64,000 nucleotides of DNA from Fagopyrum homotropicum (lineage: Eukaryota > Streptophyta > Magnoliopsida > Caryophyllales > Polygonaceae): NCBI GenBank assembly GCA_033239125.1, contig BSWB01000003.1:133228320-133292319 (forward strand). The letters are read 5' to 3'. Position numbers and translations under genes: made by a program. Shown piece after piece: positions 11,811 to 23,354 of this stretch; the first letter of the stretch is position 1, and each line of letters begins with the position of its first letter. The notes beneath the pieces were generated by a model. That model worked only from the letters and a program-made list of their open reading frames with translations. It was not told the origin of the DNA and did no database searches.

Positions 11811-12645
11811 GCTACGATCAAGAAGATCCATCAAGCATCGAAGAAGGATAGGACGAAGAAAGAGTCTCAGAGAAGTCTCGGTCCACCTCCAAGAATCTCG
11901 GCCAAGATTACCAACCGAGATTTAGCCTCTGACACGCGCTTGAAGATCCGGATAACAATCTTATTTTTGGCAACTATACCTTATATTTTATTACCTTAAA
12001 TCTCTCAAACATTCTTAAGTTAATTGTTGGTTGTTTTATTTTTGGGATTATTATTTTTATATCTTTTAAAATATCTTTCCTAAGATTATCTTTAAGAACA
12101 TATCTTTCACAGATTCATAGTTGATCTCCCTTATAAATAGCCTTAGTGGGGGAGATTGTTACGGAGATTAGATCTGATATATTTCGACATACTTGCAGCT
12201 TCATTTATGAACTTTGTATTTTATTTATTTCTATTCAATCAAATGAGAGTTTTGGTTGAATCGTCGTGAAGTCCTTGTTAGATTGTGCTTGAGTGTGTTA
12301 ATCTTTTTAAAGGTTGGTTCTCCTGGTCAATTCTAGTCCTTCCTTGTGCTTGTCTTACTTATAAGACTTGTGTAAGGTTAAAGAAGTTCTTCGTTAAGGG
12401 GTTTTGACACATCATTGGTCAAGGTTCTTTGCGGGAATATTCATATCTTCCTATATATAACATTTATCAATCCATATTCATCTTCGTATCTTTCCATATC
12501 ATCCATTAAACCGCATTCTGAGTTTTATAAAATCTCGGTCTATTCTTACGAAATCTCGCCCAAAGATTTCTATTACCCATCCGAGATTTAGCTTTTGTCG
12601 AGAACTTATAATCTAGATCGCGAACTGCGGTTTAACCCTGCATCA
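11811..12645 (+). repeat. 5' LTR of element D
   Basis: It ends GCATCA at 12645, two to three bases before the primer site. The left border is approximate because the homology with the right LTR starts within AGCC..ACGAYCAAGAAGATCC. It contains a TATA-like CTTATAAATAGCC near 12129-12141, and word copies at 11895-11923 and 12531-12590. Confidence 0.75.
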
Positions 12646-12648
12646 AAG

Positions 12649-12666
12649 TGGTATCAAATCTAAGTG
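12649..12666 (+). other. Primer binding site of element D
   Basis: TGGTATCAAATC follows the LTR end; it differs slightly from TGGTATCAGAGC, the complement of the initiator-Met tRNA 3' end used by many plant LTR elements. The mismatches fit decay. Confidence 0.65.
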
Positions 12667-13689
12667 ATTGAAGTCCGAACGTCCCCAATGGTTTAATTTT
12701 TTTTATTTAAGTCTTCTTTGAGTCATATAAAGTCGAGTCTTCTTGTTTGCTATCTTTGTGAGATTATTTGAGTATAACGTGCGTTGACTTGTGCAAGTTT
12801 GGGAAGAGAGAAACGCCATAACCCAAACACAAGCCAACCATTAACCTCGAAACCTCGCCGACTCAAAGTTCGAACAAACTTGTGCTTCACGTTAAGATCT
12901 TTTCTAGTAGTCAAGATCTTACCTAACCTTTGTCAATCAAACGTTACCAATACTTCTCTAGCAACTAAAAATCACAAGGCAACCAAGGAGTAGCAACCCC
13001 AAAGGTGATTGTTGAACGTCAACATAAAGAGTCGATTTTTCAACAATCTCGGCCAACCCTCAGGATCTCGGTCGAGATTTCACCCGAGTTTGCTAATGTT
13101 GTCAATTTTCGAGAAACTTTGAGGCATAATTTGAAGAATCCAAGTGCACCCTGCACAAGAGTCCCACAAGGGAAGAATTTCTGTAACAACCTTGAAACAG
13201 TTAATATTCCTAGCCACATCCAAAACCAATCCCGGCTATCTCTCTTTCTAACTTCACGAATTCAAGGTACGTTATTTCTCTCTTCTTAATCTCTTGTGTT
13301 CCTTTCTTTAGCCTTTTTTCTATTCTAAACACTTGAGTCTTATTTCCTTGGGTGTGTTAGTTAGTATCTATACTTCCTAACATACTAGTGTGTCTATCCA
13401 CAATATTTCTTTTTACCTTTTTGTGTGTGGAATAAACTACCTACAGGGGTCCTTAACCATCTCACAACACAAGAACCTTTATCCAAACCAAGTTGACTAC
13501 TTGATACAGTCAAAGAAAACTAGTGAGGCCAAGGCACCGATTGGTAAAGAATCATTAATCCATCCAATACAATTACATCGAACCAGTTTGCGAGTAACAC
13601 AACAGAGCGTGAGTGCGAGAGAAAACGAGAAAAGTACTTTCGTTTTCACTAACCTTACGAGTTTGTTGTTACTTTGTGTGCTTGTGTAG
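12667..13689 (+). other. Leader of element D
   Basis: About 1 kb of untranslated sequence before gag. Short frames here lack family features. A word block lies at 13045-13089 (two copies of the ATCTCGG..CGAGATT pattern). Confidence 0.6.
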
Positions 13690-14960
13690 ATGTCAGAAAG
13701 AGATAGTCCACGAGCTTCCCAAAAGAGTGACCCTTCAGGTTCCGATGTTGCGAAAATGTTCAAACAATTAATGGCCAAGATAACCAACATCGATAACCGG
13801 TTAGAACAAGTGGAAGCAAGGCCCAGTGCAGAATCTCGATCAGAACCTCGGCCGAGATTTGAACCAAGATCTGCGTACGATATAGGCAGCAATTCTATGG
13901 TTCCGCCACCACCACCAGCAGCCTTCGTACCTATACCAAACCATCCCTCAGTTCTAGGTAATACTCACCCTAATCAATTCGTTAACACTAATCCATATTT
14001 TGGTGAAGAATTTCAGGATCTAAGTGATGAAGAATATGAGGGCATGTGGAGAGAATATCCCTGACTTCATTATTATCCCCGGAGAGGACTTGTCACGACC
14101 ATTATAGACCTCCTCAGGATAATGACGGACTTGGGAGAGTAAAAGTCAAGATTCCCAATTTCAAGGGCAAATGCGACCCCAATGCATACATGGAATGAGA
14201 GACTAAGATTGAATAAATTTAGTCTTGTCATAACTTTAGTGAGCAGCGAAAGATCCAACTTGCTGCACTGGAATTCCAAGGCTATGCCTTAGTCTGGTGG
14301 GATCATCTCGCTAAAGAAGGAAGAAGAACGGGAGAACCGAACATCAACACTTGGGAACACATGAAGCTTTTGCTGAAAGCTAGATTCGTACCTTCGTACT
14401 ACGGTAGGGAAGTAAGGCAGCGGTTAGAGAACCTTAAACAAGGTTCCATGATTGTGGAGGAAGTCTACATTGCCATGCAAACAGCGATGATGAAAGCAAA
14501 CGTTCAAGAGGATGAAGAGTTTATTATGGCTCAAATTTTATGAATTTTATATTCTTCCTTAACTAATGAGATTGATCTTTACCCCTATGATTCTATGACT
14601 AATTTATTGCACTTGGCTATCAATGGTGCAGAAGAAGATTAAAGGACGGAATCAAGGGACAAATTCTTGGGCGACAAAGAAGAAATCTCGGCCAGGCTAC
14701 AGGAATCTCGGCCGAGATTCCAACCGAGATTTGCCCAGAAAGGCGAAGGAAAGAGATCCCTTCCTGATTCAACAGTCCATAGGCCTTCTACTCAGTCTCA
14801 TCCTTTGAATGAGCCTTCAAAGGATAACAAAGAGAGTACTTCTAACTCTACCTTACAATCTAGAGATATTGTGTGCTTTAAATGTCAAGGTAGAGGTCAC
14901 TACATGTAAGATTGTCCTAATAAACAGGTTTTATTTCTATATCAACAAGGGTAATATGAA
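13690..14960 (+). pseudogene. gag of element D
   Basis: Starts with ATG at 13690 and is first interrupted by a TGA at 14062-14064. The downstream pieces carry the gag core (14290-14540, QLAALEFQG..W, KARFVPSYYGREVRQRL) and a zinc knuckle CFKCQGRGHYM at 14875-14907, where a TAA replaces the residue before the final Cys. Two word blocks are translated inside it: 13831-13872 (read as SRSEPRPRFEPRS) and 14682-14732 (read as ESRPRFQPRF). Confidence 0.8.
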
Positions 14961-15109
14961 AGTGAAGAAGAAAATGAACATGATCATACACATATCAATG
15001 CATTGCATGAGTATGATAACCATAGTGATAGCGATTGTGAATATGAGCATGGCGAATCTTTGATTGCTAGACGTACATTGCATGCTAAAATTGCTACATG
15101 TGAGGATAA

Positions 15110-15835
15110 TTAGCGTGAAAACCTTTTTCATACTAGATGTCTTGTTCAAGGAAAGGTTTGTAATATGATTATTAATGGAGATAGTTGTTGCAACATTGCT
15201 AGTGACGAATTGATCACTAAGTTTCAAATCACTACTTTCTATCATCCTCGACCTTATAAATTGCATTGGATGAATGGTTGTGGAGAATTGAAATTGAACA
15301 AATAGGCTCAAATTGCGTTTACATTGGGAAAATATGAAGATATCATTATTTGTGATGTTGTGCCTATGCAAGCATGCCATATTTTGTTAGGCCGCCCTTG
15401 GAAATTTGATAGGAAGGTTACACATGATGGTTTTCTAATAAACATTCATTTGAGTTTAATGGAAAATCAATTACTCTTAGACCTATGATGCCTTTGCAGA
15501 TTACTGAGCATTACGACAAGAAAAAGGACAAACGCAAGGAGAAGGAACAAGAAATTAACCTCAGAGAAGAAACCTCGGGCAAGTCTTTGAAATCTCGATC
15601 GAGATCTAAAGGCCAAACATGCTCCAGTGACCAATCTCGGTCCGATCAAGGAAATCTTGGCCGAGATTCATGTAATCCATCAGAGATTTCTCCTCATCAA
15701 CAAACAATTCTATCATCCAAAAGGGAGTTTCTTGATGATTATGTTCCTTTAGATCTTTCTTTACCGAGTTTATATAAAAGCCCAATGACTTTAAGTGATG
15801 AAGTGAAGTTCACTATGCCTTCAAACATTTTATAG
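15110..15835 (+). pseudogene. Protease region of element D and protease-RT linker
   Basis: The translation shows INGDSCCNIAS, an altered form of the gypsy protease active site (normally DGGSC or DSGA), then YKLHWMNGCGE, DVVPMQACHILLGRPW. The following linker (15571-15690) carries at least four copies or half-copies of the D word, here read in other frames (KSRSRSK, NLGRDS, PSEIS). Frames are interrupted by stops, e.g. in LNK-stop-AQIAF near 15303. Confidence 0.75.
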
Positions 15836-16560
15836 GTTTTGGATGAGTACAAAGACGTATTTCTGGACGATATTCCTTCCGGTCTTCCACCATTCCGAGG
15901 CATTGAACATTCGATTGACTTCATTTTAGGTTTGTCACTTCCTAACCACCCTACTTATAAAATGAGTCTGCAGGAAATTCAAGAAATACAAGATCAAGTG
16001 CAAAAACTTTTGAACAAAGGTTACGTACGCAAGAGTTTGAGTCCTTGTGCGGTTCCAGTTCTGTTGGTACCCAAGAAGGAAAACACTTGGAGGATGTGTG
16101 TTGATTGTCGCGCAATTAATAACATCAAGTATCGACACCCCATTCCTCGATTAGATGACATGCTAGATGAGCTTAGCGGTTCCACCTTGTTCTCCAATAT
16201 CGATCTTAAGAGTGGATATCATCAAATCTGGATGAGGGAGGGAGACGAATGAAAGACAACATTCAAGCCCAAGTTTGGAATTTTTGAGTGGTTGGTAATG
16301 CCTTTCGGTTTGACCAATGCTCCTAGTACTTTTATGAGGTTAATGAATCATGTCTTAAGCCATTTTATTGGAAATTTTTTGGTTGTCTACTTAGACGATA
16401 TTCTCATTTATAGCAAATCCATTGAGGAGAATGAAGAGCACTTAAGGAAGTACTTGAAACTCTTAGATCTGAATCTTTATATGCTAATATTAAGAAATGC
16501 GATTTTAGTACAAATCAAGTGGTTTTCCTTGGAATTTTAGGAGGCACAAGAGACCTTGAA
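15836..16560 (+). pseudogene. Reverse transcriptase of element D
   Basis: Motifs in order: SPCAVPVLLVPKK, TWRMCVDCRAIN, PIPRLDDMLDEL, LKSGYHQIWMREGDE, VMPFGLTNAPSTFMRLMN and the YLDD active site (VVYLDDILIYS near 16382-16414). A TGA at 16250-16252 replaces the Trp normally following EGDE. More frame damage follows 16530. The motif spelling is chromovirus-like rather than Athila-like. Confidence 0.85.
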
Positions 16561-16599
16561 GTGGGTAAAGAGAAGATCAAAGCTATCCAATAATGGCCT

Positions 16600-17190
16600 A
16601 CACTTACCACCGTTGGACATGTGCGATCTTTCCATGGATTGGCAGCCTTCTATAGGCGCTTTGTGAAGGATTTCAACACCATCACAGCCCCTCTCACGCA
16701 TCTCACGCATCTCACAAAGAAGAAAGTACAGTTTGAGTGGGGATAAGCGAAAGAGAAGGCATTTACGGAACTAAAGAGGCAACTATCAAACGCACCTCTT
16801 CTTGCACTACCGGACTTCACCAAACCCTTTGAAGTAGAATACGACGCTTCAGGTATTGGTATTGGTATTGGAGGATTACTCATGCAAGAAGGTAAGCCTT
16901 TATTCTACTTTAGTGAGAAATTAAAGGGTCCATGCTTGAACTATTCAACCTATGATAAGGAATTATATGCTTTATTTCGAGTTTTCAAGACATGGAAATA
17001 TCACCTTTGGCCTAATGAATTCATCTTTAGAATTGATCATGAGTCTTTGAAGCATTTTTGAAGTCAAGATAAGTTGGAAAGGAGACATGGAAGATGGATG
17101 AAGTTCATTGAGACGTTTCCTTACATTATCAAATACAAAAAGGGTAAGGATAATGTTGTAGCTGATGCCCTTTCTAGGAGGTATACCTTG
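16600..17190 (+). pseudogene. RNase H of element D
   Basis: RSFHGLAAFYRRFVKDFN, then EVEYDASGIGIGIGG with a small in-frame expansion of the GATTGGTATT-like unit, YSTYDKELYAL, RIDHESLKHF followed by a stop, and VVADALSRR at the end. The Asp of YDAS and the Glu of DKEL are present; stops near 16746 and 17060 inactivate it. Confidence 0.8.
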
Positions 17191-17289
17191 ATCACTATCA
17201 TGGATTCCAAGGTCCTAGGATTCCATTACATCAAAGAGATGTACGAGGATGATGCTAATTTGGCGATATTTACATTTAGTGTAAATCTC

Positions 17290-18567
17290 ATCCAACTGTC
17301 AAGAATCTCGGCCGAGATTTTGACCAAGATCTGCCACTGTCGCGAGGTAAGTATTTTCTTTTCGAAGAATTTTTTGTTTCATGAGGATAAAGTTTGTATT
17401 CCTCGATGTTCTCTGAGATTATTATTAGTTGAGGAGGTGCATATGGGAGGTTTAATGGGACATTTTTTAAGAGATAAAAACTTATCATATACTTCATTCA
17501 CATTTCTTTTGGCCTCACATGCTTAAGGATGTTGAAAATTTGGTTAAGAGATGCATCATTTGCTTGAAAGCAAAGTCATGACTGAAGCCACACGGTTTGT
17601 ATACTTCTTTACCTATTCCTACTTTACCTTGGCTTGACATTAGTATTGATTTTGTTGTAGGATTGTCAAGAACTAAGAGGGGGAGAGATTCTATCTTTGT
17701 GGTTGTTGACCGCTTTTCTAAGATGGCTCACTTCATTGCATGTCATAAAACTGATGATGCATATAATGTGGCTAACTTGATCTTTAAGAAAATTGTAAAG
17801 TTACATAGAGTGTCACGGACCATATTAAGTGATCGAGATATCAAGTTCCTTAGCTACTTTTGGAAGACGCTTTGGGAAAAACTAGGTACCAAGTTGTTGT
17901 TTTCAACTTCTAGTCATCCTTAAACGGATGGTCAAACGGAGGTAACCAATAGAACTTTGACCACTATTTTGAGAGCCGTTTTAAAAGATAATATGAATAC
18001 TTGGGAAGATGTTTTACCACACGTGGAGTTTGCTTATAATCGTACCTTGCATTCATCTACTAGTCTAACGCATTTTGAGTGTGCCTATGGAGTGAATCCT
18101 TTTGTTCTTATACCGTCGCCTCTAGAGGAGCGAGTAGATTTCATTGCATGAAAACATGTGGAGTCATTAAGGAATTACATGAGAAGACGCACCTAACGCT
18201 AGAGCAAAAAGGGAAAACCACCGCTTCAAAAGCAAATTGGAATCGCAAGGAGATGTTGTTCAAAACCGGAGATTTAGTTTGGTTGCATCTAAGTAAAGAA
18301 CGATTTCCGGACATGACGAAGTCTAAGTTGTCTCCAAGAGAAGATGGATCATTTAGGGTGAAGCTGAAAGTTGGTGACAATGCTTATGTCTTGGAACTAC
18401 CAGCTGATTATGGTGTAAGTCCCATCTTCAAGAAGATTCATCAAGCATCGAAGCCACGACCAAGAAGATCCATCAAGCATCGAAGAAGGATAGGACGAAG
18501 AAAGAGTCTTAGAGAAGAAATATCGGCCGAGATTACCAACCAAGATGTGGCCTCTGACAACGCTTGA
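17290..18567 (+). pseudogene. Integrase and pol C-terminus of element D
   Basis: The RNase H to integrase linker contains the word at 17303-17331, read as RISAEILTKI. The integrase core shows DISIDFVVGL, DRFSKMAHFI, TILSDRDIKF and, after a stop near 17922, TDGQTEVTNR; the DDE pattern is visible. The end shows GDLVWLHLSKERFP and VLELPADYGVSP, then runs into the right LTR, where the word is read as EISAEITNQD. Truncated relative to intact chromovirus pols; no chromodomain was recognised. Confidence 0.8.
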
Positions 18568-19300
18568 AGATCCGGCCAATGATCTTATTTTTAGCAACTA
18601 TATCTTATATTTTATTACCTTAAATCTCTCAAACATTCTTAAGGTAATTGCTAGTTGTTTTATTTTTAGGATTATTATTTTTATATCTTTTAAAGATATT
18701 TTTTCTAAGATTATCTTTAAGAAGATATCTTTCCTAGATTCATAGTTGATCTTTCTTATAAATAGCCTTAGTGGGGACATTGTTAGGCAGATTAGATTTG
18801 ATATATTTTCACATATTGTGTGAACTTGCAGCTTTGTTAATGAAGTTTGTATTTTATTCATTCTTATTCAATCAAAAGAGAGTTTTGGTTGAATCGTGGT
18901 GAAGCCCTTGCTAGATTGTGCTTGTTTGTGTTAATCTTTTTAAAGATTGGTGCTCCTAGTCAATTCTAATCCCTCTTGGTGCTTGTCTTACTTATAAGAC
19001 TTGTGTAAGGTTAAAGAAGTGAGGGTTAAGATAAGCTCTTCGTTAAGGGGGTCTTGACACATCATTGGTCAATGTTATTTGCGGGAATATCTTGGTTCAT
19101 ATCTTTCTATATCTAACATTTATCAATCCATATTCATCTTCGTATCTTTCCATATCATCCATTAATCCGTATTCTGAATTTCAGAAAATCTCGGTATGTT
19201 CTTACGAAATCTCGCCCGAGATTTCTATTACTAATCCGAGATTTAGCTTATGTCGAGGACTTTCAATGTAGATCGGGAACTGCGGCTTAACCCCACATCA
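18450..19300 (+). repeat. 3' LTR of element D
   Basis: Matches 11811-12645 over its length with many substitutions and ends CCACATCA at 19300. TATA-like CTTATAAATAGCC lies near 18754-18767. Word copies are at 18519-18546 and 19186-19245. The 5 bases after it (AGAAA) are not clearly repeated before the left LTR. Confidence 0.78.
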
Positions 19301-19320
19301 AGAAACCTTAGTGAGTAGAG

Positions 19321-19530
19321 TTACTCCACCGGGAAGAAAGCCAAAAAGCGCACCGAAGTGGTCTCGTGAAAGTGGCCTAGAAGGCGGTATGTCACTCTAC
19401 CATTCTCAATATGGTCGACAACTTTAGTATAAAATAATGAAAGGAACTCCAAGGTGGCTTCCACACAGCTAAGAAAATTTGTTGTCATGTAAATACTCCA
19501 TTGTTGGCGAGTCACTCGAGGTCTTCCCAA
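19321..19530 (-). pseudogene. Fragment of the element C extra 3' ORF, N-terminal side
   Basis: The minus-strand frame reads VEATLEFLSLF, then GRVTYRLLGHFHE, RFLAFFP. The A ORF has EVVTSFEHSH, RTVSFRLMEKDYH, EFGTIFGF at the same spacing. It lies on the same strand as the C ORF part at 10412-11445, so D most likely split it. Confidence 0.5.
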
Positions 19531-20905
19531 GTGTTTATCTCATTGTTCATTCTCCAATCAATGTAGCATGTTGGTTTCATTTGGAAACTCCTAAGCTGAG
19601 TGTGAACCCGTTTGTATTCAATAATGATCAGGCATGCTCTTGTGCACCTATGGGAGCATGGTGAGGAGGCATTCTACAAGAAACAAATTGAAAATATTAA
19701 TATAGTGCAACAACAAAGTTTACGGGGAAAATAAAAAATGAAAATTTTTCCATAATTTCCCCGTAGAAATTAATATTGATAAATGTTGATTCAAAGTAGT
19801 TTAAGCATTCAAATGCGTTCATAAATCATAATCAAACATTATTTGACGTAAATAACCCGAAAACGCTAAAATCTAATGTTTCAATTGTCACAAAGGCATT
19901 CCTAGGGCTAACAAATCCAAAAAAAAACGTTCAAATAACTGAAACAACACGAAATAACATTCAACAATCATAGCAATGGATCAAGGAATAAAAGAAAACA
20001 ATAAAGAATCGAAGAACAATCAACCTCCCTTGCCATGATAAAGAATCCATAACATATCCCCTTCACGCTTAGTGGAGCCGCCCAGAAACCGTTGCCAACT
20101 GTATCCATAAACCTCCCTGAAACTAGCGATTTCAACCCCCAACATCCCACCTTCAGACCGCTACCACACCCGATGCCGATCACGTCCATTGTCGCCACCA
20201 CCACTAGTAGGGAGACCTTACTGCAGTTTGTCGAAGGGAATTGTTGCCTCCGTCGGAGGCTTACGGATGCCACCGGAAAAACCACTCAAAGACCCCCTGT
20301 TGGCCTTTCCCAGTAGTTGAGTATTTACATGAAATAACCCAAACTCTTATTTACGTTATTAGCCTATATTTCTTGTTTTTGAAATTTTACCCTCTGGAAT
20401 GTATATTATAGTTATTTCCCTCTAGAATATATACTATTACCCATATTTGGTCAATTGACCATGTATTCACTATCCTGATTATTTTTGTATTATATGATGT
20501 CATTGTAGACCTGTATTGTCTTGGTTTTATAAGAAATGTTGAGATGAACTTATGAACTTGGTATTAGTCATGACTTGTTTGACTTGACTTATGAAACATT
20601 ATTTTTGGACTTGAATATTTAGATATGGATTATATCTTTAAACTTTTGGATTGACATTCATGGTCTATTTTATGAAACTTTAAGATTTGTTATCATGAGC
20701 TATTTGATTATTTTGGATGCATGATGGACTTATTGTATTACTTGAGTATTTTCAATATCTTGTGATAAAATATATTATTATATTATGTCTTGCTTATATA
20801 AATTACACATCTTATATATCGACTTAGTCTATGTGGAAGACTAATCCCACCATGGTGGGACTGTTTACATTTTGGACATAATCAAGTACAAGGTCAGTTC
20901 GAGAG
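19531..20905. other. Unassigned flank between D and B
   Basis: A frame on each strand near 19968-20316 was examined and matched nothing known to me. The remainder is AT-rich and may be decayed retroelement non-coding DNA. It ends with the 5-bp target duplication GAGAG (20901-20905) of element B. Confidence 0.4.
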
Positions 20906-22328
20906 TGACCGAAGATATTTTTATGGTCGTCTATACCCAATCAAAAGTAAATTCCAACTTAGCATTAAGAACAAGTATAGTGATTAAGTAAGGGTCGAAC
21001 CCAAGAGAGTTAAGGTGTTTTAGATGCAATTATCGATTATAATGACAAGTGACACAAAGGGGGGGGGGGGTTGGTTGAATTGATGCACAAACACTTATGA
21101 AAACGATAAATGTGACAAGTAAGACAATAATGGATGAATCTACACTAGGTTGATTCTAAGCATGCAATTGCTACTTTGGTGCATTCCTTTTACAAGTTCT
21201 TAAGTAATCTCCTGTCTCGATCATACATATGTGTTGAGCCAACCGGTATCAACACAACTTAACCTATTAAAGTTCCGTAAACCTACAAGAACGAATAACA
21301 AGTTAGCATTCAAACAAAGACTAAGGGATATAAAGAGAAGATTAAGACCGTTAAACTTATTATATTTGTGTTCCTTTTCTGTAAGTAATTACAACCCATT
21401 ATCACTTAAAGTTGCTACTAGATTAAAGACCCGAACCCGGAACCTGTTAATCCTAGTTGTTTACATGCACTTTAGAACCTAAGGTGATCAATCTCAAGTA
21501 ATAGTTAACATGCAATTAGACAATAGAGATCAAGGAAATACAAAGCATTACTGAATAAAAATTTGTATTAAAAGAACTTACAACCAAAGTAACAAAGCAA
21601 CTTCAAACCAACTCAATGTAGCAAGGGAGTTAGGAACTCATTACAATGGAAAAACTCAAGTCTAAAATAGATTTTTTGGGGAAAAGTATGGATATTTCTA
21701 GCAATCAGCCATTGACTATTTATACTACAAAAGACACTTAATTAGGAGTAAATAGCCGGCCTAAAACAGCCACCTTTAATGCCATAAAGGTGGTGTAAAC
21801 AGCCGGAGTAAAGCTTTTGGCGTTAAACCGCAGGGGCGGCCTTCAGGAACCGCAGGGGCGGTTTAGGCAGAATCGGTTGATCTTCTTCAGAACCGCTGGG
21901 GCGGCTACACAATTCCGCTGGGGCGGATCTTTAATGCACTTCAATGTCTGACCTTTCGCCTTCCTGACGTTTCTAATGTCAAGGCGCAGGGGCACCTTAA
22001 GGCCAACGCAGGGGCGGTGACACAGACTCTTCACCTTCCAGCTCCCAAGGCGAGGCGCAAGCAGGGCACAGTGGGAGGCGCAGGGGAGCTGGTCTTCGTC
22101 TCGTCAAGGCAAGTCACCGCAGGGGCGGCTGCAAGGACCCGTAGGGGCGGTAAGGCAGCAGAAGCTTTGCTTCGTGATCGATCTTCATTCCTAAGTGCTT
22201 ATAACTCCTTCTTTAGCTTCTTTTGATCTTCTTCTTCTGGACCAAGGAGTTAGTAGCATAAACCGACACTAATGCAATAAAAAGACTCTAAAGGCTACCC
22301 TAATTGATAGTGATTCCATCACCTATCA
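20906..22328 (-). repeat. 3' LTR of element B
   Basis: 1423 bp, TG...CA ends. By eye it differs from the right LTR at about 45 positions plus a 3-base indel. Nine copies or variants of CCGCAGGGGCGG cluster at 21826-22150. A run of G lies at 21059-21070. The complement of CTATTTATAC near 21715 may be the TATA box. Confidence 0.95.
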
Positions 22329-22343
22329 AACTCCCCCATACTT
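22329..22343 (-). other. Polypurine tract of element B
   Basis: On the minus strand AAGTATGGGGGAGTTTG runs into the LTR start, the normal primer for plus-strand synthesis. A has AAGTATGGGG at the same place. Confidence 0.85.
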
Positions 22344-22975
22344 AGACCTTTTACTCGTCCCGAGTAAAACAAATGACAGCCATTAGACTCAAGGTCTCGG
22401 GAAGCAAGGAAAAGAAAGAAAAATAATGGAAAACAAGAGAAAAACCAAGAAAGAAAGAAGGAAAAGAGAGGAAATGTGAGAAAAAGAGATACTACCATCC
22501 TTATCGCTCCAAGAGTGGCCTACCCGGACAACCTCCTTATGACTCCCCTTCTTATGTCGCCAAAACGCCGGAAGGGAAACCTACACTCGGTGTCGTTCAT
22601 CTTGCCAAGGCGTTCTTTCGGGTTTTTACCTTGCTACTCTTCTTCTTTTCTCACTTAAACTCACATCCCTCAAGTCCAAATTTGCACCAACCTAAGGTTG
22701 GTCGGACTACCTTCTTTTTACCTAAACCGCTGTTTCGGGTTTTCGGTTTATCCAAGGATTTTCATGCCTTTTTTCACTTCTTTGGCTTTTTCTTTTTTTT
22801 TCTTTTTTTTTACTGAATAAAACTGAATTCAATAACGCAAAAAACAAATGCCAAAAACTACTCAATAAACTGTACAAGTAATGATATATCCCTCCCCCAT
22901 ACTTGAAGTACACTTTGCCCTCAAAGTGGAAATGAGTCAAAGATAAATGTGGGAGAAGGGAAAGAAATGTACCCC
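22344..22975 (-). other. Non-coding 3' region of element B
   Basis: Between the extra ORF and the purine tract. It contains T-rich runs (about 22790-22812) and, near 22885-22925, the complement of the box before AAGTATGGGG also seen in A and C. No gene is seen. Confidence 0.6.
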
Positions 22976-23354
22976 TCACTGGAGTGGTCCGGATGGACCA
23001 CCAGGACCCTCCTCCGGTGGGTAAGGGAAGTGGCGGAAGAAATGCTCCTGGCGTTGGTAGATGTCATCAATGCGGTCCTGCTGGGCAGACATCCGGCGAC
23101 CAAAAGAGGTCTCAAAGTTGGGCTGCCAAGCCAGCTGCTGAGCCTCCAGCTGCTGCTGCTGGGCTGCCTGCCAGGCCTCCTGCCTCTGGTCAAAGTGTGA
23201 GGTCATGGAGGTGGCAAAAGTGTCCTGCCAGCTCTGCTGCTGCTCCAGCATAGTCCGTTGGTAGTCAGACTGCCAAGCCCGGTGTTGGGTTGTCATGGCC
23301 ACCATCTGAGCCTGAAGGCTCGCAAGGGCCGGGTCCTCCTCTGGTGCTGCTGTG
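22976..23354 (-). pseudogene. Extra 3' ORF of element B, C-terminal end (cut by element A)
   Basis: The minus-strand frame is rich in Gln and Trp (QQQLEAQQLAWQP) with a helical, charged tail (QQDRIDDIYQRQEHFF). It ends at the same position relative to the LTR as the 501-residue ORF of A, whose tail is also Trp-repeat plus coiled helix. Element A entered it at 23354/36596; the other side is poorly recognisable. Confidence 0.55.

Larger units (their letters stand above)
11811..19300 (+). mobile_element. Decayed Ty3/gypsy chromovirus-like element D
   Basis: Two direct LTR-like blocks (about 11811-12645 and 18450-19300) enclose a Met-tRNA-like primer site, gag with a CCHC knuckle, protease, RT, RNase H and integrase in the gypsy order. 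Many stops and frameshifts are present and no clear target duplication was found. The private word ATCTCGGCCGAGAT recurs from one LTR to the other. It lies between two parts of the C extra ORF, so it was probably inserted there. Confidence 0.88.

Noticed and set aside
12784..13289. Two frames (69 and 94 residues) in the D leader
   Set aside because: They lie between primer site and gag, carry no motif, and the second includes a translated word block.
19968..20316. Overlapping frames of 105 and 74 residues on opposite strands
   Set aside because: No recognisable motif, no splice partners, and both strands are open by chance in a GC-richer patch.
22984..23253. Plus-strand frames opposite the B extra ORF
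   Set aside because: They are antisense shadows of the Gln/Trp-rich minus-strand frame, which matches the C-terminal style of the A ORF.
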